DNA of 64,000 nucleotides, from positions 1,426,001-1,490,000 of the forward strand of contig NC_014762.1 in the NCBI RefSeq assembly GCF_000183725.1, written 5' to 3'. Positions 24,793 to 33,920 of this stretch are shown piece by piece (position 1 is the stretch's first letter; every line of letters begins with the position of its first letter). The notes beneath the pieces are model-generated. The model did no database searches and was not told the origin of the DNA. It saw only the letters and a program-made list of their open reading frames with translations. This DNA comes from Sulfuricurvum kujiense DSM 16994 (GTDB lineage: Bacteria > Campylobacterota > Campylobacteria > Campylobacterales > Sulfurimonadaceae). The translations under genes were made by a program, and so were the position numbers.

Positions 24793-27700
24793 ATGAATAT
24801 TTTTCAAAATGGGCGCAAAGAGATACATTTTGTATTGATTATTTTTATTCTTATCGCCGTTCTTATCATTGGTTCCAAAATCAATACCCTGCATCAGATC
24901 GGTGTCATGAAGAAGGATACAAAAGAGATTTTTGAGTTTCCTTTTCAAATCTCCAACGCAGCCCTGATCGTGCAATCGGAAGTATACAAAATGCACCGCG
25001 ATATGAAGGATATCGTTCTCTCCGTATCCGATGAGGAGTTGGAGAGAAAAATCAACGAAGTCAACACTCACGAACGCCATGTCTATGACTACTTATCGGT
25101 TGTTCGAGAAAAGGTGAGAGATGAAAAAGGAAAACAGCTCGAAAGGCAAACTCGTGAGCTGTCTCGTGCATGGAAACCGATCCGGGACGAAGTGGTCGAA
25201 TTGGTCAGAGGGGGTCACCGCGCCGAAGCGATTGCCATTACCAAAGGCAAAGGGGCTAAACAAGTCTTAGAGTTGGAACATTCGACGTCAGCCCTCTATC
25301 AATATGCCAACAATGAAGCCCATCGTTTTAAAAACCATTCCAATGCCATGCATTCGCAATACTATCTCATCAGCCTTGTCAACGGCGCGGCAGTATTGCT
25401 CCTTTTGTTTATAATCGCCTATTTCACCCTAAACAGACTCTCTCGCTATATCTCAAAAAGCAGCCATCTGACCGATGTATTGTCCGTTATCCGCAATGTC
25501 AATCAGCTCATTGTCCGAGAGAAGGATGTCCCTAAACTCATTCAAGAGATATGCGACATTCTTATCGCCAACCGTGTCTACAGCAATGCGTGGATTATCC
25601 TCTACGATCAAGGACAAAAAGCCAACTATATTGCCAGTACCGATACATCCGAAAATTTCACCGCAATCAAAAATAAAATGGATGGTGGATGGATTCCCCC
25701 CTGCGTCCACAGTGAAACCGACCGGAGCAAAGGATATCTCATCATCGAGAGTACCAAAGAGAGTTGTCCCCAATGCCCTTTTGCCGATATGTACGAGAAC
25801 AAAGGGGCGTTTAGTATCCAGATCAAACACAACGATAAACTCTACGGTAATCTGACCCTCTCTGTGAATGCGGCCTATCTCAAAGATGACGAGGAACTTT
25901 CGCTCTTGCAGGAAGTCGCAAGCGATATAGCGTATGCACTGTATAATCTGGAAACGGAAGAGCACCTCAAAACCAGAGAGTGCTCTCTTTATCATACCAA
26001 AGAGCTCTACGAAAATATCATCGACAGCGTCGACAACATCATTTTCGTCAAAGATACTGACTTTACATATACCGTCTGCAATCAGGCATTCGAAAAATTC
26101 GTCGGAAAATCTAACGATGAAATCGTCGGTAAAACCGACTACGAGCTGTTTGACAAAGAGGTCGCCGATTTTTTCCGTGAACATGACACGATCATGCTCG
26201 CGGAAAAAAGGGCAAAAGCCAATTTTGAGTGGGTTACCTATCCCGATGGCCGTAAGGTCTACCTTTTCACCGTCAAATCCCCTCTGATCAATGCAGAGGG
26301 AGAGCTACTCGGTCTCGTCGGCAACTCTGCGGATTTAACGGAACAGAAAAATACCGAAGATGCGCTCAAAGAGAGCGAAGAGCGTTTTACTCTGATGATG
26401 CGCCAATCCCCTTCCGTCATCGAGCTGTATGACCTTGAAGGGACACAAATCGAAGTCAATCGTGCCTACGAAGAGCTTTGGGGCTTTCCTGCCGAACAAA
26501 CGCTTCACACGTTCAATCTGTTCAAAAGTACTGAAGTTGAAAAAACAGGATTGCTCCCCTATATTCAACGTGCTTACAACGGCGAAATCGTGCAGATTCC
26601 TCCTTACAAGTACGATCCGACAGGACCGACCGAAGCATCAGGATTGGGACGAAAACGGTGGTTAAAAACCCGCATATACCCGCTCAAAGAGAGTTCAGGC
26701 GCCGTCAAAAATATCGTTATCACCCACGAGGATGTAACCGAAGAGATTACCTCGAAAAACGCCTTGCGAAAAAGTCAGGAAAACTATCAGCTGTTAACCG
26801 AAAATGCCCTCGATATGATCTGGAAAATGGATATGGAACTCACCTTTACCTATGTCAATCCGACCGTCAAAGCATTGTTAGGATACGAGATAGAAGAGTT
26901 TATCGGTACCAAGCTGAATCACCATTTTTCGCCTGAAGAGTTTAAAAAAGCCCACGAAATCATATCCGAAATAGTACGTACGAACTCTGAAGAGGGGGCA
27001 TCGCTAGAGATCGCCATGTATAAAAAAGACGGCACTACAGTACCGCTGGAAGTCAACGGCAAATTGATCTTTGACGAAAACCATACACCGATCGGCTTTC
27101 AAGGCTCGGCACGAGACTTCACAGCACAAACCGAAGCACGAAAAAAACTGAACGAACTCCTCGCCGCACTCGAAATAAAATCCAAAGAGTTGCAAACGAT
27201 TCTTCAAGAGGCTCCCAATCCCATTATGCTCCACAACGAAAATGGAGAAGTGGTCATGGTCAATCGTGTTTGGCAGTCTCTCAGCGGGTATACGTATGAT
27301 GAGATCAATACCGTAGATAAATGGGCGGAGCTGGCTTGTTCCAAAAACAAACCGTTAATGAATCAGTATATGGATTCGATATATTCTCTGGAACATAAAA
27401 TAGATATGGGAGAAGCTTCGGTAAATACAAAAGACGGAAATACCCTTATCTGGCAGTTCAGCTCGGCTCCGCTAGGGATTATCGACGGCAAACGTACCAT
27501 CGTCACTACGGCTATGGACATTACCGAGCTGAAAAAGAAAGATGAAATGATGATGGCACAGTCCCGTCATGCCGCGATGGGTGAAATGATCGGAATGATC
27601 GCGCATCAATGGAGACAGCCTATTGCAAGCATTGCGATGGATGCGAATAATATGCTGCTTGATATAGCCTTTGAAACGTTTGATAATACCTCGGCAGCAG

Positions 27701-28269
27701 AATATACCCAGGATATTTTAGATCAAACCAATCACTTATCCAAAACCATCGATGATTTTAGAAACTTTTTCAAACCGGACAAATCGGTTTCAGCCGTCAA
27801 CCTTGAAAGTATTTTTGAAGAGACGCTTGCCATAGTCAAAGAGAGCCTTGCAAGCCATTCGATAGCTCTTAAAACATCATATCTGTCAAATACGCTTGTC
27901 AATGCTTTTCCTCGCGAGCTGATGCAGGTGTTTGTGAATATTATCAATAATGCCAAAGACTCATTAGTGTCCAATCATATCCAGAACGCTCTGATAGAAA
28001 TCAAAGTTTATGATGAAGAGAAGTATGTCTGTGCTGAAATATGCGATAACGGGGGAGGCATTGATACGACGATTATGCCCAAAATATTTGATCCTTATTT
28101 CTCGACAAAAGATGAAAAAACAGGAACCGGGCTGGGGCTGTATATGTCTAAAATGATTATCGAAGAACATCTTCACGGTTTTATTGATGCTTCAAACAAT
28201 AAAGACGGCGGGGCATGTTTTACAATACGGTTATTGAAAAATCATGAGACCGACCATCAAGAAATTTAA
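24793..28269 (+). CDS. membrane sensor histidine kinase with 4HB, GAF and four PAS domains
   Basis: A 1158-residue hybrid-input kinase. Order: TM1 (about 10-30), a periplasmic four-helix-bundle sensor (45-190), TM2 (195-215), a GAF domain with a CPQCPF motif (230-390), four PAS domains (about 405-525, 535-665, 675-800, 805-925), HisKA with the phospho-histidine in MIAHQWRQPI, and HATPase_c (NIINNAKDS N-box, CDNGGGID G1, GTGLGLYMSK G2). All catalytic motifs are intact. The ATG at 24793 is preferred to the TTG just before. The HD-GYP regulator follows 17 bases downstream and is its obvious partner. Confidence 0.94.
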   Translation: MNIFQNGRKEIHFVLIIFILIAVLIIGSKINTLHQIGVMKKDTKEIFEFPFQISNAALIVQSEVYKMHRDMKDIVLSVSDEELERKINEVNTHERHVYDYLSVVREKVRDEKGKQLERQTRELSRAWKPIRDEVVELVRGGHRAEAIAITKGKGAKQVLELEHSTSALYQYANNEAHRFKNHSNAMHSQYYLISLVNGAAVLLLLFIIAYFTLNRLSRYISKSSHLTDVLSVIRNVNQLIVREKDVPKLIQEICDILIANRVYSNAWIILYDQGQKANYIASTDTSENFTAIKNKMDGGWIPPCVHSETDRSKGYLIIESTKESCPQCPFADMYENKGAFSIQIKHNDKLYGNLTLSVNAAYLKDDEELSLLQEVASDIAYALYNLETEEHLKTRECSLYHTKELYENIIDSVDNIIFVKDTDFTYTVCNQAFEKFVGKSNDEIVGKTDYELFDKEVADFFREHDTIMLAEKRAKANFEWVTYPDGRKVYLFTVKSPLINAEGELLGLVGNSADLTEQKNTEDALKESEERFTLMMRQSPSVIELYDLEGTQIEVNRAYEELWGFPAEQTLHTFNLFKSTEVEKTGLLPYIQRAYNGEIVQIPPYKYDPTGPTEASGLGRKRWLKTRIYPLKESSGAVKNIVITHEDVTEEITSKNALRKSQENYQLLTENALDMIWKMDMELTFTYVNPTVKALLGYEIEEFIGTKLNHHFSPEEFKKAHEIISEIVRTNSEEGASLEIAMYKKDGTTVPLEVNGKLIFDENHTPIGFQGSARDFTAQTEARKKLNELLAALEIKSKELQTILQEAPNPIMLHNENGEVVMVNRVWQSLSGYTYDEINTVDKWAELACSKNKPLMNQYMDSIYSLEHKIDMGEASVNTKDGNTLIWQFSSAPLGIIDGKRTIVTTAMDITELKKKDEMMMAQSRHAAMGEMIGMIAHQWRQPIASIAMDANNMLLDIAFETFDNTSAAEYTQDILDQTNHLSKTIDDFRNFFKPDKSVSAVNLESIFEETLAIVKESLASHSIALKTSYLSNTLVNAFPRELMQVFVNIINNAKDSLVSNHIQNALIEIKVYDEEKYVCAEICDNGGGIDTTIMPKIFDPYFSTKDEKTGTGLGLYMSKMIIEEHLHGFIDASNNKDGGACFTIRLLKNHETDHQEI

Positions 28270-28286
28270 AAGTTAAGGGTAAATGC

Positions 28287-29858
28287 ATGGATATCGAACT
28301 TCTAAAGAAAAAAGTCGAATCACTAAAAAATAAAACGAAAGGTCTTAACATTCTCTATGTCGAAGATGAAGCTGGTCTTCGAGAAAAAGCTTCTCACTTT
28401 CTTAATAAAATTTTTGAGAATGTAGAAACCGCTTCAAACGGTGCAGAAGCACTTGAAAAATACGTAAGTAACTCTTATGACATCGTTCTAACCGATATGC
28501 TGATGCCCGTCATGAACGGTTTGGAACTAATTCAAAATATCCGCCGACATAGTGATAAGCAAGAAATTATTGTCCTCTCTGCCGATACCGATTCCGAAAT
28601 TTTGTCGAAATGCATCCAATTGGGGGTAACCGGCTATCTGATAAAACCGATTGATTTTAACCAAGTACTGACAGTACTTGATCAATCGGTAGACAAACTG
28701 AATGCATTTCGCGAAAACGAGATTTACAGAACCAAGCTTGAATCTTTGGTCAATGAACGGACTCAAAAGGTGCTCCTTTTACAGAATGAACAGGCATCCA
28801 ACTATGATCATGTCATTCGTTCCCTCGTCAAAATGATAGAGGGACGGGATACTTATACAGGGGGGCACAGCGAACGGGTTGCCCTCTATTCCCAAAAAAT
28901 TGCGGAAGCTATGGGATATACTCAGGAAGAGTGTGATTTGATTTATCAGGCCGGTATACTACACGATATCGGAAAAATCACAACCCCTGACGCTATTTTG
29001 CTCAAGCCGGGGAAATTATCCAAAAATGAATATTCTTTGATCAAAAACCATGTGTCGGCAGGATATGACATACTCTCCGAAGTACCTATGTACAGTAAGT
29101 TTGTCGATATCATCCATGCACATCATGAACATTATGACGGGAGCGGTTATCCTCGGTTTCTCAAAGGGGATGAAATTCCGATGGCTGCACGCATTATGGC
29201 GGTAGCCGACGCTTTTGACGCCATGACGACGGGGCGGATATATAAATCGAGAAAAACATCCGCCGAAGCAATTTCCGAATTAAAAGAACTGAGCGGTGTC
29301 TGGTATGACCCAACGGTCATTGAAAGTGCATTGAATGTTTTGCAAGCCTTCGATATCGTTGAAGATATAAGCCAGGAACCCACTTCTGAGATAGACTATG
29401 AACGGTTTGCCTATTTTTATAAAGATCCGTTGACACATCTCTACAATCACGACTATCTTGACTTCGTCCTTAGAAAAAGCAAAGATAGAGATGAAAAAAT
29501 CTGTTTGCATTTGATCAATATTAAAAATTTCACCTCCTACAACCAAAAACACGGCTGGAGCGAAGGTGATGTATTATTAACAAACTTTAGTACCTATTTA
29601 GAATCCGAATTTTCAAATTTTCAAATTTTCCGTATCTTCGGCGATGATTTTGCCCTGTTGAATACGGTTCATCAAGAGATTGATATTGATAAGATCAATG
29701 CCCTGCCTCTACTCAGTGAAAACGATCTTTATTGCGAATATAATCATATTGATTTGCCCAAAACGGAAATCATTTCCTATAAAGATTTACAAAGCTATTC
29801 TCCGAATGCGAATGATTGGAAAAAAAATTATAGTGACCGGTTAGATTCTCCGATGTAG
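28287..29858 (+). CDS. response regulator with HD-GYP and degenerate GGDEF domains
   Basis: A 523-residue protein. The receiver (about 15-135) has the phospho-aspartate in DIVLTDMLMP and lysine in LIKPI. The HD-GYP phosphodiesterase domain (about 165-335) has HDIGK, HHEHYDGSGYP and DAFDAMTTGR intact, so c-di-GMP hydrolysis is expected. A C-terminal GGDEF-like fold (about 370-500) starts with DPLTHLYNHDYLD but has FGDDF in place of GGDEF, so it is probably a non-catalytic sensor or GTP-binding module. Its last 31 bases overlap the convergent gltA gene. Confidence 0.93.
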   Translation: MDIELLKKKVESLKNKTKGLNILYVEDEAGLREKASHFLNKIFENVETASNGAEALEKYVSNSYDIVLTDMLMPVMNGLELIQNIRRHSDKQEIIVLSADTDSEILSKCIQLGVTGYLIKPIDFNQVLTVLDQSVDKLNAFRENEIYRTKLESLVNERTQKVLLLQNEQASNYDHVIRSLVKMIEGRDTYTGGHSERVALYSQKIAEAMGYTQEECDLIYQAGILHDIGKITTPDAILLKPGKLSKNEYSLIKNHVSAGYDILSEVPMYSKFVDIIHAHHEHYDGSGYPRFLKGDEIPMAARIMAVADAFDAMTTGRIYKSRKTSAEAISELKELSGVWYDPTVIESALNVLQAFDIVEDISQEPTSEIDYERFAYFYKDPLTHLYNHDYLDFVLRKSKDRDEKICLHLINIKNFTSYNQKHGWSEGDVLLTNFSTYLESEFSNFQIFRIFGDDFALLNTVHQEIDIDKINALPLLSENDLYCEYNHIDLPKTEIISYKDLQSYSPNANDWKKNYSDRLDSPM

Positions 29859-31096
29859 CGCTGTCTCGGACGGGCAATCTTCATCTCCTGATCATTTTTA
29901 AGCTCGATCCACTGGGCAACCCACCCGACTGAACGTCCGATGACAAAGATAATCGTAAACATCGATTTCGGTATTTTCAATGCGGTCAAAATAAGCCCCG
30001 AATAAAAATCGATATTGGGATAAAGCTTGCGCTTAATAAAATATTCATCGCTTAGAGCGATCTGCTCGATCTTCTCCGCAATTTTGAGCAAATGGTTATC
30101 GACACCCAGTTCGTCTTTCAGCTGATCGAGAAGGTTTTTCAGTATTTTGGCTCTCGGATCGAAATTTTTATAGACCCGATGACCGAATCCCATCAGTTTA
30201 AATTCATCGTTCGGATCTTTTGCCCGTGCGATAAAACTATCTACATTCTCGACACTTCCGATGTATTCCAGTTGAGCGATGACCGATTCGTTTGCTCCTC
30301 CGTGCGCCCTGCCCCATAATGCGTTTATCCCCGCGGAAAGCGAGGCGTAAGGATGTGCTCCCGTAGAAGCGACAGCACGAACGGTCGACGTCGAAGCGTT
30401 TTGTTCATGATCGGCATGGAGTGTGAAAATGGTATCGAGCGCTTTAACCTCGACATCCCGGATTTCAAGATTCTCCCCCGGATAAGCACGCAGCATATAG
30501 AGGAAATTTTCGGTAAACGGGCGTTCAATGTCGGGGTATATATAGGGAATCCCGAACATCCTGCGATGGGTAAACGCAGCCAGAGTCGGAATTTTTGCGA
30601 TGATACGCCGTGCCATGACCTGCGCTTCTTCCTCGTTGCTGACATTGAGGTGTTCAAAATAAAAGGTTGAGAGAGCCGATACCGCCGAAGACATCATCGC
30701 CATCGGATGAGCTTTATCCGGAAAAGCATCGAAGAGCCGTTTGAGCCCCTCATGAATAAAGGAGCGTTTACGCAGTTCCATATCGAACGAAGCCCTCTCC
30801 TGCTCGTTTGGAAGTTTACCGACGAGCAATAGGTAGGCTACATCCAAATAGCTCTTTTTGGTTGCCAGATCACTGATATCGTATCCGCGATAAAGGAGCT
30901 GCCCTTTTTCGCCGTCAATATAGGTGATGGTGGAACTGCAGCTTGCCGTGGAAGTAAACCCCGGATCATAGGTGAACATCCCCGTCTCTTTATAAAGAGA
31001 ACGGACATCTATAACGTCCGGTCCTATACTGGGACTTAGGATCGAAAATTCATAACTCTTGCCTGTACGATTATCGGTAAGGGTAACAGTTTGCAT
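29828..31096 (-). CDS. gltA: citrate synthase (type II)
   Basis: A 422-residue enzyme condensing oxaloacetate and acetyl-CoA. The active-site histidines are in HADHEQNAST and GFGHRVYKNFDPRAKIL, and the aspartate in IDFYSGL. The N-terminal beta-rich extension (MQTVTLTDNRTGKSYEF) marks the hexameric, NADH-sensitive type II form. Its presence beside oor and icd allows the cycle to run oxidatively. The 3' end overlaps the HD-GYP gene by 31 bases in antiparallel fashion. Confidence 0.96.
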   Translation of the reverse strand: MQTVTLTDNRTGKSYEFSILSPSIGPDVIDVRSLYKETGMFTYDPGFTSTASCSSTITYIDGEKGQLLYRGYDISDLATKKSYLDVAYLLLVGKLPNEQERASFDMELRKRSFIHEGLKRLFDAFPDKAHPMAMMSSAVSALSTFYFEHLNVSNEEEAQVMARRIIAKIPTLAAFTHRRMFGIPYIYPDIERPFTENFLYMLRAYPGENLEIRDVEVKALDTIFTLHADHEQNASTSTVRAVASTGAHPYASLSAGINALWGRAHGGANESVIAQLEYIGSVENVDSFIARAKDPNDEFKLMGFGHRVYKNFDPRAKILKNLLDQLKDELGVDNHLLKIAEKIEQIALSDEYFIKRKLYPNIDFYSGLILTALKIPKSMFTIIFVIGRSVGWVAQWIELKNDQEMKIARPRQRYIGESNRSL

Positions 31097-31126
31097 ACCT
31101 GCTCCTTCTTGATTTCATTAAAAGAC

Positions 31127-31135
31127 AATATAGCA
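31127..31135 (-). promoter_or_regulatory. extended -10 element for gltA
   Basis: On the minus strand TGCTATATT fits TGnTATAnT and lies 30 bases before the gltA ATG, leaving room for the AAGGAG ribosome-binding site. No -35 box is obvious. Confidence 0.42.
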
Positions 31136-31223
31136 TTATTTGTAGAAATTTTTCCGTTTCAAGAGTTTTTTTGATGTATATAGTATAAAATAACCTTATC
31201 TCTGATTCAATTGAAAGGGTCGT

Positions 31224-32729
31224 ATGAACGATCGCCATTATGAAGTGCTCATCGTCGGAGCGGGAATATCGGGATGTGCACTGGCGTATGAGCTGGCCCG
31301 ATATACCGACATCGGCAAAATTGCCATTCTTGAAAAGTACGGCTCCGTCGCTACATTGAATTCCAAAGGGACCGCAAATTCCCAAACGATCCATGTCGGC
31401 GATATTGAAACCAACTATACGCTGGCAAAAGCGGCTGTCACCAAAAGAACGGCTAAAATGGTGGAAAAATATTGTCTCCAGTACGGCTATCAAAACAGCA
31501 TACTTTTTTCTCACCAAAAAATGGCACTCGGAATAGGCGATAAGGAGGTTGAATTCCTGCTGCACCGCTATGAAGAGTTTTCGGAGCTTTTTCCCTATTT
31601 GGAAGTATGGGACAAAGAAAGGCTCAAAATCTTAGAACCGCGCGTCGTGTACGATGAAAATGGGGAGGAACGCCCCGAAGCGATCGTCGGAATCGGGGCA
31701 CGCGGCCAGTGGACGACGGTAGATTACGGGAAAATGGCCCAGTCGTTTATCGACAATGCCAAACGTGAACCGAATACGACAGTCGATCTGTTTGTAAACT
31801 CACCCGTTACCGCCATCGAAAAAAATCCTCTGCGCGGTTATACCGTCCGAACACCCGACGGAATGTATACTGCCGACTTCATCGTAACCGATGCCGGGGC
31901 ACACAGTCTTTACCTGGCGCACGGTATCGGCCACGGACTCGACTATGCCTGCCTCCCCGTAGCCGGAAGCTTTTATATCACATCCAAACATCTTTTGAAC
32001 GGCAAAGTCTATATGATCCAAAATCCGAAGCTTCCGTTTGCGGCACTCCATGGTGATCCCGATATTCTCGCTGAGGGAAACACCCGTTTCGGTCCGACGG
32101 CCCTCGTCCTCCCGAAACTCGAACGCTTTAGCGGCGGAACCTATTTAGACTTTTGGAAAACGCTCCGGCTTGATCACAACGTCATAAGCGCATTGTGGAA
32201 ACTTCTTCGGGAAGCCGATATCCGCAACTATATCTTCCGTAATTTTCTGTTTGAAATCCCATGGATGAATAAACGGCTTTTTTTGCGTGATGCGCGTAAA
32301 ATCGTCCCCTCCCTTCAACTCGACGAGTTTGAATACGCACATGGATTCGGCGGAGTACGTCCGCAGGTCATTGATAAAAAACAGCAGAAACTGATGTTAG
32401 GCGAAGCTTCTATCAATACGGGGGAAGGGATTATTTTCAACATGACTCCCTCCCCCGGTGCGACAAGCTGTCTGGGAAATGCCGAGCGTGATCTGCGTTA
32501 CATCGTTCAATATTTAGGAAAATCTTTTGATGAAGAGCGGTTTAACAATGAGCTTACCGACGGAGAGTACTGTGTGCTGTCCGAACCGATTGAAGCGCAA
32601 AAACTGACAGTCAATGCTATCCGCGAAGCGATGCAAAAACATGAAAAAGAGTATTATGAGGAGATCCATGTCGGAAAACCGAACGAATCGTTTTGGCACC
32701 GACCGCACAGTTTATGGAAAAGAAAATAA
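31224..32729 (+). CDS. mqo: malate:quinone oxidoreductase
   Basis: A 501-residue FAD-dependent peripheral membrane enzyme that oxidises malate to oxaloacetate and passes electrons to the quinone pool. The N-terminal dinucleotide motif is IVGAGISGCALAYELARY, followed by EKYGSVATLNSKGTANSQTIH-type residues of the Mqo family; GGVRPQ and TPSPGATSCLGNAE lie in the C-terminal FAD-binding part. Length matches Mqo. L-2-hydroxyglutarate oxidases are related, so the substrate is inferred. It converges with the globin gene with an 8-base gap. Confidence 0.85.
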   Translation: MNDRHYEVLIVGAGISGCALAYELARYTDIGKIAILEKYGSVATLNSKGTANSQTIHVGDIETNYTLAKAAVTKRTAKMVEKYCLQYGYQNSILFSHQKMALGIGDKEVEFLLHRYEEFSELFPYLEVWDKERLKILEPRVVYDENGEERPEAIVGIGARGQWTTVDYGKMAQSFIDNAKREPNTTVDLFVNSPVTAIEKNPLRGYTVRTPDGMYTADFIVTDAGAHSLYLAHGIGHGLDYACLPVAGSFYITSKHLLNGKVYMIQNPKLPFAALHGDPDILAEGNTRFGPTALVLPKLERFSGGTYLDFWKTLRLDHNVISALWKLLREADIRNYIFRNFLFEIPWMNKRLFLRDARKIVPSLQLDEFEYAHGFGGVRPQVIDKKQQKLMLGEASINTGEGIIFNMTPSPGATSCLGNAERDLRYIVQYLGKSFDEERFNNELTDGEYCVLSEPIEAQKLTVNAIREAMQKHEKEYYEEIHVGKPNESFWHRPHSLWKRK

Positions 32730-32737
32730 TTCGACTC

Positions 32738-33187
32738 TTATTTAGGGGTCGGAATATTGACAAGAAGACTTGAAAAGCGCTCCAAATAATTCCAAAATGA
32801 TTGGATATACTCAGGGTCAATCCCTTCCTCTTCAAGTTTGGGCAAAAGGGATGCAAAAGACTCAAGCCAAATCTGCCGCCCCCGCTCATCAATCCGAAAA
32901 CGCTGATGGCGCGCCAACATACGCGGATCACCGCGTGTTTGGGAAAAATAGTCCGGTCCCCCGCATATCTGTATAAAAAAATCGGCTGCGTGCTTTTTTA
33001 CTTTGACAAATTCATCGGGATAATCAACCGGAAACATAAAAGCAATATCACTATGACGGATATTTTCATAATGTTCATCCACAAGTTTGCGAAAACGCTC
33101 TTCACCTACTTGCGTGAAGAAACCGGGATTAGGTTTAATGATCGGCGAATCGACGCCTAATATGCTCTCTTTGATCGTAAAGTTCAT
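32738..33187 (-). CDS. truncated haemoglobin (group II-like)
   Basis: A 149-residue 2/2 globin. The proximal histidine is H94 in RMLARHQRFRID, and GGPDYFSQTRGDP plus RQIWLESF (W107) are the group II signature blocks. An N-terminal extension of about 20 residues is present. Such globins bind O2 or NO and are linked to nitrosative stress or O2 handling. Nothing nearby fixes its role, though the convergent mqo feeds electrons to the respiratory chain. Confidence 0.85.
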   Translation of the reverse strand: MNFTIKESILGVDSPIIKPNPGFFTQVGEERFRKLVDEHYENIRHSDIAFMFPVDYPDEFVKVKKHAADFFIQICGGPDYFSQTRGDPRMLARHQRFRIDERGRQIWLESFASLLPKLEEEGIDPEYIQSFWNYLERFSSLLVNIPTPK

Positions 33188-33266
33188 TCTAGCCTTTTCC
33201 CTTGTCTCTCATGTAATCATTAAAAGTTGGGCATCAATACGATAAGTGGTATGCCGAAAAAGAAAA

Positions 33267-33353
33267 TTAAAAGAGTTCCTCAGCCCATGCGCCGAAAAAA
33301 GATTCGATAATTTCAAGTATTTCTGAATAGCCACTATACAAAGCAATAGTCAT
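33267..33353 (-). CDS. possible 28-residue small protein
   Basis: A short frame (MTIALYSGYSEILEII, then ESFFGAWAEELF) with an AAGGG ribosome-binding site about 6 bases before its ATG. The peptide is amphipathic with an acidic, aromatic end. It lies in the otherwise empty stretch between the globin and the next small gene. Chance cannot be ruled out at this length. Confidence 0.3.
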   Translation of the reverse strand: MTIALYSGYSEILEIIESFFGAWAEELF

Positions 33354-33441
33354 AACAATCCCTTGAATCAACAATATGCTAACCTTAAGCAAAATTCATT
33401 CCTAAAAATTGTTATGGAAAAGTAACTAAACCCCTAGTAAA

Positions 33442-33693
33442 TCACTCCGCTTCGTATGCCATTTTGATATAACCCTCAAGTTTTCCGTCCATAGCCGTCA
33501 TGATTGATGAAAGAATTTTATCTTTTTCATCATCGGAAAGTTTATTCCCTGTTGATTTTTCAATTGCATAGATTGCCGTTGAAGCCGCAGTATCGAGTAC
33601 ATAATTATTCAATGCCATCGCCATTTTAGCCGTATGGTCACCGACTACCTGAGCGATATGATGCTGCAATTCTAGTAACATTTGTTCATTCAT
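33442..33693 (-). CDS. small helical hypothetical protein
   Basis: An 83-residue acidic, all-helical, soluble protein with no recognised domain. Residues run MNEQMLLELQHHIAQVVGD at the start and DGKLEGYIKMAYEAE at the end. An AGGAA ribosome-binding site precedes the ATG. It stands alone on the minus strand and diverges from the antiporter gene, with a shared 227-base upstream region. The codon pattern and clear start make it likely to be real. Confidence 0.6.
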   Translation of the reverse strand: MNEQMLLELQHHIAQVVGDHTAKMAMALNNYVLDTAASTAIYAIEKSTGNKLSDDEKDKILSSIMTAMDGKLEGYIKMAYEAE

Positions 33694-33920
33694 TTGTAAT
33701 TCCTCTTTATTTTATAATCGTCATTATAGCTGATGCTCTATCAACAGTACGAACGCATCTGTTTGTTATCATGATTAAAAAATAGGGCAACTTCATCCGG
33801 AATGTTCGGCATTCTCAACTATCACAAATATAAGCTGCGATACACTACCTCCCTAAATCTATACAATAAAATACTTTTGTACTGTATTCCGCATTTACCT
33901 CATACATAAGGAATTTACCT

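Noticed and set aside
31071-31565. 164-codon minus-strand frame over the gltA upstream region and mqo start
   Set aside because: It lies antisense to the conserved N-terminal FAD motif of mqo and shows no recognisable domain.
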